NCBI RefSeq assembly: GCF_030848805.1
Contig: NC_092359.1
Span: forward strand, 5,197,001-5,261,000
Source: Temnothorax longispinosus
Taxonomy: Eukaryota; Arthropoda; Insecta; Hymenoptera; Formicidae
Direction: 5' to 3'
DNA length: 64,000 bases
Under the pieces are notes generated by a model, which made no database searches, was not told the DNA's origin, and saw only the letters and a program-made list of their open reading frames with translations. Position 1 is the first letter of the stretch; the number at the start of each line of letters is the position of its first letter. The position numbers were made by a program, and so were the translations under genes. Of this stretch, positions 49,338 to 61,700 are shown piece by piece.

Positions 49338-52300
49338 ATGGCAAGCAGAACACCAATACAAACCTTTTACGCCGGAGAGGCAATATTCATTACAGGTATT
49401 AATCTATTTTTGCTTGCAAATTTCTTTAAATTTCTGTAAATTTCTCAAAATTGCGACATGATAGAATAATTTAGCAAGCGGAATCGTATTCAGCGTTTTT
49501 GTTCTTGTGCTTTTGCTTTCTCATAGAGGAAGCTTTTTCGTAAAAAAATTTTTTTGGAAAAAGGAATCTTTTTTAGACAATTTTGTATGAGGGCCCCTTT
49601 TTTATTTTTATTTTTATTTTCTCATATTTTTTATTGAACAGTGTAATATTTTTAATAAAATAATTGATGCTATTTAATGTTTAATATTCTTAAAATGTCT
49701 TTGAAGCTAATATTTGTTTATTGTTTGTTCTTCATCAGAACAACCGAAAAATATCCCATAATTAAGATATCGACAAAATTTAAATTATATTTATTTTGAA
49801 TATTCCTTGAATTTTCAAACAACATTTTGTGCTGTCTCGTACATATACAGGGTGCCATGTAATATGCGGACCAATGTTTGTGAGCAGGTAGAGCGGATAA
49901 AACTGATTTGCGAAAAGTCCTTTACGTTTTGTATGCTTCTTAATAATCAATGAAAAATTAATTAATAAAATACGCGAATCAAGATGCGTCCGTGCTATTC
50001 GATGAGAAGCTGCAGCCCAACGTTCAGGTAGCTAAACGCGTGGCGAGACATCGGAAGTAACGCTAAGTAAATAACAAATGGCTATACATGGAGCGACATT
50101 CGTGCACAGCCATTGTTATTTATAAAGCGCTTCTCCTAATATTTCGCTACACGTATAGCAACGTGACACCCTGTATATGTCACTGAAAAAAAATGCTGCT
50201 AAATTAAAAAAAATGTGGTTGCTTCAATTAAACGTCGACGTCACGGGCTGCTAGAAAAATAAATAGTTCATTTAATTGTATTTGCTATTGATATTTATTT
50301 TAAAAATGTATATTAAAAGAACAATGTATGAATTTCAATTAATGATATAGGATATTGCATTAAACGTACATTAAATTGTAAGAACGCTACTAAATTACGA
50401 ATTGAATTACATTGTAATCTAGGATAATAATATATATGATTGTTAGAATGACGTACATACATTATTCTTTCATTATAAATTTTACTGGAATCAACTCATT
50501 TGAAATTAATATTAATTAATTTTAAAGTAATATACAACAAATGTTGTATTGTATCAACTTAAAATGGAATAAATGCAACCGTACTTCTACTTAAATCTTG
50601 TACAAGTTATATTTTATTTGATTGATCATATAATCCAATATACAAATTATACATTTAGTTGTTTTATACGTACGATTGATTTAATCATTGTCGCTTGCCC
50701 TGAGAATAAAAAAGTGATTGTTTTAAAAGTATTTTTATTTGTAATATATATCAGTTTGTTTTAAAGGTAAACACAAAATTATTTGATTACATTTTTCATA
50801 CAGATGAAGCTACATTAGGTATAATTATATATTAAACTTAAATATATTTTAATTGATTAAATATATTATTTAATATATAACTTATACGTTTCGCTCAATT
50901 ATATTAACTATTAAATGAACCATTAATGCTTGCTCTAAGAATAAGAAAACTGTGGTTTTGAAAGCAAGTGAATTTATTTTTTAGATCATTTAATATTATA
51001 TGTAATTCGCAGAATTATTAATGTCTACTAATGTGATTACCAAATAACATGACAGTATGTTTGAAACATACAATCGTTGCTGTTGTTTTAAATAGATGTA
51101 GAATTCGTAAAAGCTGTTTTTTTTTCTTTAAAAAAGAGAAAATTATAAATAATTTTTTATTTAATGTAAGCAATTAATCCTTACATTAAATAGGTAAAGA
51201 ATAATTGTTTAATAAGCGGTATTATTTGACCAAACTGACGCTTTATATTAATTCAATCCTCGACGTTTCGACACTCGTTTTGTGTCCTTATCCAGAGTAC
51301 TAAACCTACGAAGTCATGTTACATATTAATATATCGCAACGAGGAACAAAGGACGTAGGAACAAAAATTATATACCTATCTCATATTAGTCGCACGTGAA
51401 TTTCTCGCAGTTTATCACTTGGTCAGATTTCGATGTTGTCTAATTATTAAAATGAAGGAGCCGCGATCCATCCTGAATTAACAATGCGATGTAGCACAGG
51501 GTTAAGAGGTAACCGGAACGAATAATATATCGTTGCGATATATTATTATGTAACATGACTTCGTAGATTTAGTACTCTGGATAAGGACACAAAACGAGTG
51601 TCGAAACGTCGAGGATTGAATTAATGTAAAGCGTCAGTTTGGTCAAATAATACCGCTTATTAAATTTCACTGACAAAGAAAAGAAGTTTTTAATAATTGT
51701 TTACATTGAATCGAAAATTATTTATATTTTCCTCTTTTTTTAAAGAAAAATACATAAATAGCTTTTACGAATTGTACATCTATTTAAAACAACAGCAACG
51801 ATTGTATGTTTCAAACATATTATCGTTTATTTGGTAATCACATTAGTAGACATTAATAATTATGCAAATTATACATGTAATTAAAGTAATAGAATATGAT
51901 AGAAGTTTTAACATTACATTATTTTAATGTGGCAACATGGACAACGTTACAAACTAGGAATTGTGTTACAAATAACGCAAAATACAATATCGTTACATAA
52001 TTGTGAAAGGTGAGAAAGTTAAAAAAATTAAATGTTTTTTTGTTACAAAGAACTTTATTAGAATTATTACAAAAACACTTACATATTATCACATAGCATA
52101 CTTAAATACTATGAACAGTTTAAAGCACAGAAATATTGTTTTTACCCTCAATAAAATTATTATTACAAGCTTTATAGATCACAAAAAAAAAAAACTTCTT
52201 AGACTAATCGCAAAAAACACTTTGTATATACGTACTTATATAATCACATCGCATAGCTTAAACTATGAACAGTTTATCTCATATGCGTAAAAGTGAAATT

Positions 52301-55300
52301 TAAATTGTTCTGTTTTTAGTTCCTTATCACCACCGTTCATAAGTTCGGGAACGCTTGCGATTTTCTCGTCTCTCACGGAAAGTTAAATTTAAAAAATGTT
52401 GAAAAAATTTACGCGAATTAAGCACATTATAACAAATATTTTTCTCCTTTATGTTTCTTTTGCAAATTCTTTAGTTTTTAAGTTAAAAAACATTATATAA
52501 AAAATGATACAATAATTTCTCCCAATAATATCGAACTTCTTGTGTAAGAACTCATTTTTTATATAATGTTTTTTAACTTCAAAACTGAAAAATTTATAAA
52601 AAAAACAAAGAAGAAAAATGTTTCTTATAATGTGTGATTGTGTGATTCGCGTTCAAAATTTTTTTAACCTTTTATATAACTTTTCGTGAAAGACGAGAAA
52701 ATCGCAAGCGTTCACGAACTTATGAACGGTAGTGTATATAAAGAAAGTTTCATGTAAATTATTTAGCAATGCAAGAGTTAAAATTACTGAAGAGAAAGCT
52801 GAATAGTGAAGGGAAGTGTTTAAAGCGCTGGAATATAGATTTTACTCTCAATAAAATGCTTATTACAAGTTTTATACATCTCAAGTTTTGACTGAGCCAT
52901 AAATTTCCAAGACTGTGTGTCTTCTATCTCATATGCGTGAAAATGAGAATTAAATTGCACTGTTTTTAGTTCCTTATGTATAAAGAAAGTTTCATGTAAA
53001 TCATTTTTAAAAATATATTAAATATTGCCAAATTTGCTATTAGTTTTATCTGTTTGGTTTATAAAATGTTCCATTAACCTTTATCCAAGATAAAGATTTA
53101 TAACTATCAAAAGAAACAAACGGTAGTATATATTTAAAATTATTGAAAAGGTCGATATCCATCAAATTTTCATGTAAGATGACACCCTACTCTAAGCGAT
53201 TTTCAAACCCCTTATTTGAGATAAATCTACAATTTAATTGTAATTGATGTTTCATAGCTAATGAATATGCAGCATTGATGTAATAGCATTTGCAGTCTGT
53301 TTAAGTTCTTTATGTTTTGCTTCGAATCGTATGGACAACATATATTTGAGAGGACCTATCTGTTGCATAACTCGTGGATAATGAAGTAAAAATATTTTCA
53401 AGCATACTCGCGTATTGTTCCTCGATACCACCGATAGTGCAATATACTACTCCAAGCTTATGTAAACCTCGATGAGTACCTAATGGATTATTTATCTCCA
53501 ATTCATCGCAATAAAAAATCAAAGGTAATACATCGTTGTTATGCAGTTGTTTAATAGAATGCCATATTTCATTTTGTAATATACTTGTTATTATTTCGTT
53601 CTGTTCACTTTTTCTAATGTTTGACATTATTTTGTCATATTTTACATCAGGCAACTCTAAAAAGGTTTTTAATATTTTTTTGAGGGGTATAATGCACATT
53701 TTTCGATTTCTTACGAGCATGTGTTTAGCAGTATTCATAAGTTTAGAATCAATAAATGCACCGATGCATATTTCTTGCGGTACTATTAAAGAAATGGTTT
53801 AAAATAAATCAATAATATTTAAGCGCAATATCTGACAAATAACTGATTTGTAGCAATATACACAAAGTATATACAGATTAAATAAATTTATATTTAAATC
53901 AACAAGATGGTGCATATATAGTAACCATAATAGCATTAACTGTACCGTTGATTTCCTTTAAGTATTTCACGCAGTTGAAGTGACAGCAGATGTAGTTACA
54001 TAGATTACATGGTATTCAATTATACATCAAGAAAGTTATTTAATTCATATGTAATTATAATAAAGAATTATATTAGGGCGGCAGTGTGGTCTAGTGGTAG
54101 AGTGCCAGACTCGTAATCTGAGGAACCAGGTTCGAGTCCACTAGAGCCATGTAAACATGGAATGTTTTTCCGGAAGCTGCGCCCCTCCGTGCAAGATGGG
54201 CTCTTGTGCGGAGCAAACTGGGCTCCAAATTTTACAGAAAATAAAGAATTATGTGTTTAGGATGAGTAGATATATATATGATTGATATAACGAAATATTC
54301 CAACTACAATGATATTAATATCTGATGGATTATGAATCAACTATCTGATGCATTTCGTTCATTAATATTGAAGTTGCATCAACCGATTTTATTTCAATTA
54401 CGCACTGATGCTGTTGATACAACATCATTTTTTTTTTCAGTGATATATACACGTACATAATGTATATCACTTTGTTATTTTGTTTTATAGGAGGGACTGG
54501 TTTTGTTGGAAAACTTTTAACTGAAAAACTGTTACGAAGTTGCCCCGATATTTCAAGGATATATCTGCTGATACGTTTGAAAAAAGACAAATGTCCCAAA
54601 AGCCGACTGGACGAGATGTTTGAGAAACCTGTGAGTATCTCGAAAACAATATCGAAACATGATGTATATTTGTAAATGATCGTTATTCAAATCTGTAATC
54701 CATAGCTTTTTGACCAAGTAAAAGAAGAGGTACCCAATTTCCGCAAAAAAATCGTACCGATCATAGGCGATCTCGAGACAGAAGACTTCGGATTGTCAGA
54801 AAATGACGAGAACATTCTGATAAATCAGGTAATTAATTCAGATTATCAATATCATTAAATTGTCTATACTACTACATTCTAATACAATAAATAATGTATT
54901 GCATATTTATAAAAGCATTACATTTTACATTTATCTAATTATAATTATCGATGCAATTAAAAATAAATTCTGTACCTTATTCTACTTAAAGCATGTATAT
55001 TTATTATAGGTATCCATAATTTTTCACATAGCAGCAAATGTGAGATTTAATGAAAATATTAAAACTTCTACGATGATAAACGTTAATGCCACCGCCACCA
55101 TCTTAAAACTTGCAAAGCGCATGCCAAATTTAAAGGTGATTCCTTTATCTAATATGTGTTCCAGTATAATAATAATTAGCAAAAAATTATGGTAATTATT
55201 TACAAAAAGACCCCACTCGCCAATGACCTTGTTAGAATGTATCCGCTGTAAAATTAATACACACAATAAACAAAATTTTTACAAAGCGAAAACAATTAAT

Positions 55301-57423
55301 TGTATATTTTTCAATGTATGAATTATTCTCTGCTTTACATGACTTTCCTTCGTTTATAGTTACCCTATTTCCACATACATATTGGTCTTCTAATACTCAA
55401 AATAGCTGCTATATATTTTTCAAACTTTTTTTGTTAATAACTTTTTAATAAAAAACGACCACCGGCTAAAACCTTTTGAAGGTCACTCAGGACCTTGACA
55501 ACATATGTCAAAATTAAGGTCATTGGCGAGTGGAGTCTTTTTGTAAATAATTACCAAAGTTATTTATATTTTGCAATTTTTTTACTAATTTAAAAAAAAC
55601 ATAAATTACGCTTAACATTTAATTTGCAGTCACTTATTCACACATCAACAATATATGCAAACTGCCATGTAAAACATATTAAAGAGCGATTCTACTCGTA
55701 TCCAATCAACCACAAAGACCTTATCATATTCACACGGAACTTAAATGAAAACATAATGGAGGAAAAAATATCTAGGTAATTCTTTGATGCTTAATATAAC
55801 ATAATAATTAAATATATCAATAAAGAAAGATATTCTACCGTTTGGCTAGAATCATGTCACAATGGCCGAATACATATACATTCACGAAAGCGATTGCGGA
55901 AGGACTTCTCAGAGACGAAATGGGAGATTTGCCAGTAGGAATATTTCGACCTGCAATAGGTAACAGAATAATTATAAAAACCAGCAGTTTTCTTGCTAAA
56001 GAATTTATTAAATAACATTTATATATAATTATTTTCAACTGCTTTGCATAATTGTGTGCTATAAAATTCTATAATTATAAAATAATAATAAACAATCGCG
56101 GCTGTGTGTGTATTGCGTTTAGCTAACAATAAGTTTGATTTTTGCGAATCTACATAATGGGGAATAATTAAGATCTCTTTCAGTTTTATCTAGCGCCAAT
56201 GAACCACTTGTTGGATGGATAGACAATATGTATGGCCCATTGGGGATCACAGTAACTTCGCTACTTGGTATCACAAGATTTCATCGTTGTAATCCTGATA
56301 TGAAGGCAAATATAGTGCCTGTCGACTTCACCGTTAATGGTTTAATCGCTAGTGCGTGGGACGTTGGTAATAATCAATTCAGGTATGATCAGGTATTTGA
56401 CCCACATCTCCGTAGCTAATTTACATAGAATTTTATTTTTACTATTTTGAACATTGTCATCAGAGAATAGCCATCATAATAATGGTTCAACCTTTTAAAT
56501 TATTTAGATCATTTTTCAAACATGATTTTTAAGTGCTGGTATACAACCTTGTTTTAAAGGATATTTAAGCTCTAAGCCGTAAGAAATTGACCAATCACAG
56601 TAGAACATGAGAAAAATACTCGACGGTGATTGGTCAATTTCTTACGGCTTAGAGCTGAAATACCCTCTAAAGCAAGGTTGTAGACCAGCACTAATGATTT
56701 ATTATACGTACATTTATATTATTTCTTAATGCTTGTAACAAACTAACATCATGAAGATATAACAATTGAATATGAAAGTTAACAGATCAGAAAAGTAAAA
56801 GAATTAGAATTCAGTTGTTATTATTCTTTACCTATCTAGAATATCGCAAATATTCTTTTATTTATCTATATATATCTGACAGGCCCACCAACTACTTTTT
56901 ACATAATTATAAATATTAACTATAATTAAATAAAACTATTTCAAAATACTGTAATTTGTGGGGAAAGGGGCATATTTTTGAAAAGCATGGAACTCGGACA
57001 AATATATGGTATTTAAATACGTTAATTACTTACAATTAGGTATTACCGTAATCACATACACATATGAACATTAGGATATGATTATAAATGACTCTAATAT
57101 GTAAAGATGTATAATGTACAACGTAATTGTGTTTAAATTTATTTTGTAGGAGAAACAAGGATACATTTATTTACAATTTCGTGTCACCAGACGATAGACC
57201 TACATGGAATAAATACCGTTATACACTTCTTGAAGCAAACAAGATGTACCCTTTACGCAATGCCGTATATTTCCCCTTAATGATTTACTTTAAACGAAAA
57301 ATACCTTATAGAATTTGCGTTTGGCTGGGTCATTTCCTTCCGGCCTTATTTATAGATGCTATAAACATCTGCATAAATCGTAGCCCAAGGTATCACGTAA
57401 ATTAAAGTGTTGTTCCTATTGCT

Positions 57424-57483
<60 letters not shown>

Positions 57484-58022
57484 AGCAATATATATATGCA
57501 ATATATATATCATAGTTGGCATTTCTCGAAACTAAATAAGATTTCATCTATAATATGAAAAATTATAATAGTTTTATATGTATTTCAGAATGTGGAAGTC
57601 ATGTAAGAAGATCGACATATTTTCCGACGCGACCCAACCGTTTTGCACTAATGAATGGAATTTTTCGACTGACAATGTTCAAGCGATGTGGAATCGTTTG
57701 AGTGAGGAAGATCAGCAATTATTTAAATTTAGCATGATTGAATTCGACTGGACAAAATATTTAATTGATCTTTATATGGGCATACGTGTTTATTTATTAA
57801 ATGAAAATGATAGTACTTTAGAAATGAGCCGCATCAAGTATAAGAGGTAACAGATACTTTTTAATTTTTCATTAATTTTGTTGGTTTAAGTTCAGTTTTT
57901 GTTGATAAAAAAAATCTCTTTAATTTTTTAGATTTTATTGGACGCACCAAACGTTTAAAATTGTTTTGATCTTTGCCATATTTTGGATTGTTTGGATCGT
58001 ATTTACAATTATGTGTACATAA
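49338..58022 (+). CDS. Fatty acyl-CoA reductase
   Basis: Ten exons: 49338-49395, 54491-54630, 54706-54828, 55010-55135, 55630-55775, 55850-55959, 56184-56382, 57150-57389, 57589-57846, 57932-58022, giving 1491 nt and 496 aa, the usual size. Exon 1 (MASRTPIQTFYAGEAIFIT) splices to complete the NAD(P)-binding GGTGFVGKLL at residues 20-29. Further landmarks are FHIAANVRF, HTSTIYANC, the catalytic Y207-x3-K211 (YTFTKAIAEGLL), GIFRPAIV, and GWIDNMYGP...NIVPVDFTVNGLIASAWDV. The FAR_C domain follows (IYNFVSPDDRPTW; FDWTKYLIDLYMGIRVYLL), then a C-terminal hydrophobic anchor (KIVLIFAIFWIVWIVF). FARs reduce fatty acyl-CoA to primary alcohols for cuticular lipids, waxes or pheromones, at the ER or peroxisome membrane. 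Intron 1 is 5.1 kb and full of transposons. Orthology within the expanded insect FAR family cannot be set from sequence alone. Poly(A) signal AATAAA at 58227. Confidence 0.93.
49841..50180. mobile_element. 340-bp non-coding element with ACATATACAGGGTG termini
   Basis: ACATATACAGGGTGCCATG at 49841 and its complement ending at 50180 (CACCCTGTATATGT) form the ends. If the element proper starts at ACAGGGTG, the flanking ATAT on each side would be a target duplication; alternatively the TIR is longer. No coding frame. It lies in FAR intron 1. Confidence 0.65.
50999..51878. mobile_element. 0.88 kb foldback element in FAR intron 1
   Basis: Left arm about 50999-51347 and right arm about 51530-51878 are inverted copies sharing ATTATTAATGTCTACTAATG, GTTTGAAACATACAATCGTT, CCTCGACGTTTCGACACTCG and ATATATCGCAACGA in mirrored order, around a unique centre of about 180 bp. 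The arms differ in one segment (about 51168-51213 against 51660-51700), where different sequence has been inserted or lost. No transposase frame was found. Confidence 0.75.
52090..53010. repeat. Diverged tandem duplication carrying one inserted element
   Basis: A first unit (about 52120-52327, continuing after the insert at 52735-52765) and a second (about 52840-53010) share CTCAATAAAAT, TATCTCATATGCGT, CTGTTTTTAGTTCCTTAT and TATAAAGAAAGTTTCATG in the same order. The first unit is interrupted by a 407-bp element; the second is not. Confidence 0.65.
52328..52734. mobile_element. 407-bp palindromic element with CACYACCGTTCATAAGTTCG termini
   Basis: The left end CACCACCGTTCATAAGTTCG (52328) and the right end, complement CACTACCGTTCATAAGTTCG (ending 52734), open long imperfect arms (ACGCTTGCGATTTTCTCGTC shared in mirror). 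The tandem neighbour at about 52970-52985 shows the uninterrupted site CCTTATGTATAAAG, so both borders can be read directly. The duplication is TA or TAT depending on alignment, which fits a mariner-like or related cut-and-paste element. Non-coding. Confidence 0.75.
53310..53805 (-). pseudogene. Orphan exon-like ORF, transposon-related or gene fragment
   Basis: An open frame of 142 codons from an internal ATG, extendable upstream without a stop by about 20 codons to a possible acceptor near 53790. It contains CIGAFIDSKLMNTAKHMLVR, NEIWHSIKQLHNNDVLPLIF and YCDELEINNPLGTHRGLHKL. The 'NPLG.H.G.HKLG.VY' pattern resembles proteins that recur in many copies in insect genomes and are thought to derive from DNA transposons; that match is from memory and unverified. 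It lies on the minus strand inside FAR intron 1. No partner exons were recognised, so it is probably a truncated copy. Composition is AT-rich like its surroundings. Confidence 0.5.
54072..54239 (+). mobile_element. tRNA-derived SINE with perfect 13-bp target duplications
   Basis: The 5' part resembles a tRNA, with an A box (TGGTCTAGTGGTAGAGTG, about 54087-54104), an anticodon-like loop CTCGTAA (CGT, threonine) and a B box (GGTTCGAGTCC). Its acceptor and T stems do not pair well, so it is not a functional tRNA. A tRNA-unrelated body of about 90 bp follows. The direct repeat AATAAAGAATTAT stands at 54059-54071 and 54240-54252, proving target-primed insertion. It lies in FAR intron 1, just upstream of exon 2, in the gene's sense orientation. 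The parent tRNA could be tRNA-Thr; the helper LINE is unknown. Confidence 0.85.
56532..56692. mobile_element. 161-bp palindromic MITE in FAR intron 7
   Basis: The left arm (from AGTGCTGGTATACAACCTTG, 56532) and the right arm (to CCAGCACT, 56692) are nearly complementary over about 65 bp, meeting at GACCAATCAC/GTGATTGGTC around a loop of about 26 bp. No coding frame. The target duplication could not be read. Confidence 0.75.
57426..57500. repeat. (TA)n microsatellite in FAR intron 8
   Basis: An almost pure TA array flanked by TTGATATATA and TATATCAAGCAATATA, so the whole tract is self-complementary. Likely length-variable. Confidence 0.9.
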
Positions 58023-58226
58023 ATTTACATATTTGTTATATATGTATATGTTTCATATGTATTATTTTTCTTTATATTACAAATACTTTAGGGAATACTT
58101 TAGAGAACTTCTTTCTAATGTTGTAAATCTTGCCAAATATGTATATAACTCAAAGTAACTTTTAGACAGATTTAGTTATCGTTAACTGTACCGGAAATAA
58201 GTTGGCGCTGGAAGTTCATATTTTTT

Positions 58227-58232
58227 AATAAA
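58227..58232 (+). terminator. Likely poly(A) signal of FAR
   Basis: AATAAA about 205 bases after the FAR stop, in the intergenic gap before the convergent FBXL4-like gene. Use is inferred from position. Confidence 0.45.
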
Positions 58233-58798
58233 CTATAGCTCAAACGATTGCTCCCTAATTGCTCCCTCAGAATCAACAATTGTTCCTCTTTAAAAATTAT
58301 TTTTTGAGATATTTAATAAAAACAAAAAATTTCTAATTTTTATTGAAAAACATATTTATAATAACTCTATGCAACTAAATCCGGCATAGAACGATTGCTC
58401 CTTCATTGCTCCTTATTGCTCCGTCATTATTTTAATGATTTATTGCATTCTTTATTCAAAAATTAACAAATTAAGGGTCGACAGGAGTAACACGGATTTT
58501 TCAGATACCAAGGGTTTAGTTCATCTATATGTAAATAAAGGATGTACTGGAGGATGCTTACGTTCGCTTATGAGATATTTAAGCGAAATTCAAGGATGGA
58601 TATCTTCAGAATATATATGTAATTATATAACAAATGTAATTGAAATTAATTTTCAATTCCATTACATATGGGATTTATCATGAAAAAAAAAAATAGGAAT
58701 AATTTTGCTTTCAATAAAATTATATTCGAATTTAACACATCAAACTACATAATATATTGTTAAATTTCAGCCAAATCGGTAAGGAAGCCACTTATTTA

Positions 58799-61700
58799 TT
58801 ACCATCCCCACCATTCCACATCTTCTTCATACACTCCCTTTTGATATTCAAGGATAGACACGTGTGGATATTTTTCCTTCGCCTGAGCAATGAACGCCTG
58901 CCTATCACGTGTGTCGTCGTCGGGCCATTTCCGTATAACATAGATTGTTTGCAGTTTAGGACACTGCTCAAGAATTGCGAAACTAGATATATCCCACAAG
59001 TATAATTGTCTTAAGTTTTTACACAGTGTCAGTCCTTCGTAGACACACTCATTGATGGAAGATTGATCTGTGTGTAGATCTATCAAATTGACTTCTTCTA
59101 AGCACTGACAGAAGGAAAACAATCTACGCCAGCTATGCTTATCGATTGTGTGGATTGTGCCATCTCTGTTGCTGTAGTTCCTGGAACAAAAGTCATATTA
59201 TTATGCGGTTTTTCAATCGCAATAAGAAAAACAACATAACCGTTTCATGATGTTTGCAAGAAATTTAAATACACATTTTGATAAAAAATAATATGTGTTT
59301 TAAAAGAAAATGTAGCACACACGTACATCTCCATCATTGTCAGTTTTCGTAAATTCTTGCATTCAGCGAGGGCATGAATACCTCGCGATGTAATCATGTG
59401 GCTCGATAAATCTATTATTTCCAAGTCTGGACACGAATTTTTTAACTGTATTGTAATTGCGTCCAAATGTAGTGCTTCGAACGGTGTCTTGTCCCAGCCT
59501 AACCAATCACCTTGACGAAGAAAAAAGTTTAAATTTAACTCACGCATCCGGCGAGTTTTTTGCAGTATTTTGCAAAGAGGTTCAGGTCTTATATCTGAAT
59601 CTCTAACGTCTAAATTCACTAGAAATTCTAGATTTTCGAGACTCGAAACTTCTTGGTCCATTCTCCCCAGAGGACAATAACTAAGATCCAATACTAAAAA
59701 AAAATGTATATATTGGTCATATACAGTTTATCTGTAATCTTAACAATCATATTTATTTATGTACCTTTCAAATTTTTGCATATCTGTGAAATTTTTAATA
59801 GAGATAATTTGTCAACAAAATTGCAGTGACTTAATCGTAAGTGCGTTAAACAATGGCCGCAACTCTGAAGAAAGTTTACGAAATCCAGTTCAGAAATGCA
59901 GCTCGCCGTAAGATCCAACTGTTGTAAATCTTTACATTTAGATGCAAAATAAAACAGAATTTTATCATAACAAAAGTATGAATCCTTAGAGTATTCTTTT
60001 TTTAAATTTCTTAAGTTCAAACTTCTGAAGAGAATAGGATCCTGTGTTAAATTATTTAGGCGTTTATTTACTTTGCTCATACGGCAAAACGACCTCATAT
60101 CCAAGTATTTTAATATTATTCGTATTGTTTCATCCTGCAAAAACAAAATATAAAATTTTAATACATAAGATTATATTATAATAAATTATTACAAAAAATA
60201 AACTTCGAATATTTTACAGGAAGCGCAAAAAAACTGTCCTCTTGCTCCTTGGATTCTCCCGAAGAGAGTTTGATATCTTCTATAAATTTTACATAATTCC
60301 AATGATTTCTTATTAAAGGGTGATATCCCTGTTTAAAAGATGGCATATCTTCCTCCCGAGATACTTGCTTGTGTGCGAGCTTGCTCTTGTGACTCGTTGC
60401 TATGCCGCTGCAAATAACATTGGAACACAAATTATTTTATTGTTAACACTGCGCGGACAGCGTGTTTTTAAAAGCGTTTCTATTTTACGAAAAATCTATA
60501 AAAATTCATTGTATCATCTTTAACATTTCAAAAAGTGATTTCTACATAGACCGGAACTGTTGCAATTTCTTTTTTAAGTGTCGAAACGTCAGGAGAAAAC
60601 TGTAAAATGCGAGTTTTGATAAATAATAAGATATTTTTTGAATGTGTGGCTAAAAAAAAAGTTGTTCAAGGGTTTTATAGTTCAATAATGGTACTTGAAA
60701 GGAAAATACACAAAGAGAACCCGCTCAAAAAAGTTGAATTATTGAAGCACTTGAAAATTGGTAATTTCGGTATACGGAAACAATGTTATTTGTTTGGAAA
60801 AGGTACTTCTTATTTATTATTTATAAGTAGAATCAATAAAAAAAAAACATTAAAGACACGTAAAATGCAAAATTACTTATTCGTGGACAAAATTAACGAG
60901 GTAGAGCCAGTAATGCTAGACGGCAGACGGAATAGCATGCTACAGCATGTGGAAGGCACGGCTGTGCAAGGTACAGCGACGCACAAGCTCCACCATCTGT
61001 GTAGCCGACATGCCGAGCGTAACATGCTGTTCCGTCTGCCGTTTAACATCCGAGGTGGACACCCTGGGTTAAGAAAATAAAATAAGATTACTTAATGTCG
61101 ACAAATATACAATACCTTTTATAAATAATGCAATATTTAGGAAATTCTTTTTGAAGATCAAGTATATCCAAGTATGCATTTTCATAATCACGTGTTGTAT
61201 TATGAGGGTCAAACAATACAGAGGAATGCCAAGAGGGCCAACTTTCTGTGTCTTGAAAATTGTCTTGAATTCTTGAGAATTCTTCACAACAACGAGAAGA
61301 ACAAAATCTCTCTGAACAAGAATGTCGTTGTGCCCGAATGCGGTGTAAAAGATTAGTTAAGCTCTTATCTTCAGGATTTTTAGGAAGAATCAATTTTGAT
61401 GTACCGATCAGCATCACAGCATCTAGCTGTGTGCAAGAGTTGGATGTGAATTGTAATCTGAGCATCTTGGTTTTAAAGTTACAAGATCGTAACGGCGGAG
61501 AAAATATCCGTGATTCCGAACGTCTACGTTTGATTGGATGACAAATTTCATAGAATTGAGGCGGTCCAACCCATAATGGAAACCACCGACACTCATCTAA
61601 AGAATCTTGAGCCCAAACTTTAGTTACGTGCCCAAAATTATATACTTCATATATAGAGATTCTGATTGGATATACAGCTTCATGAAACTCGAGATCTTCA

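Noticed and set aside
54076..54150. Functional tRNA-Thr(CGT) gene
   Set aside because: Acceptor and T stems do not pair, a SINE body follows directly, and 13-bp target duplications bracket the whole unit.
60607..61080. 157-codon plus-strand frame
   Set aside because: It lies in an FBXL4 intron on the opposite strand, is Lys/Asn-rich as expected of AT-rich DNA, and its end is the translated MITE.
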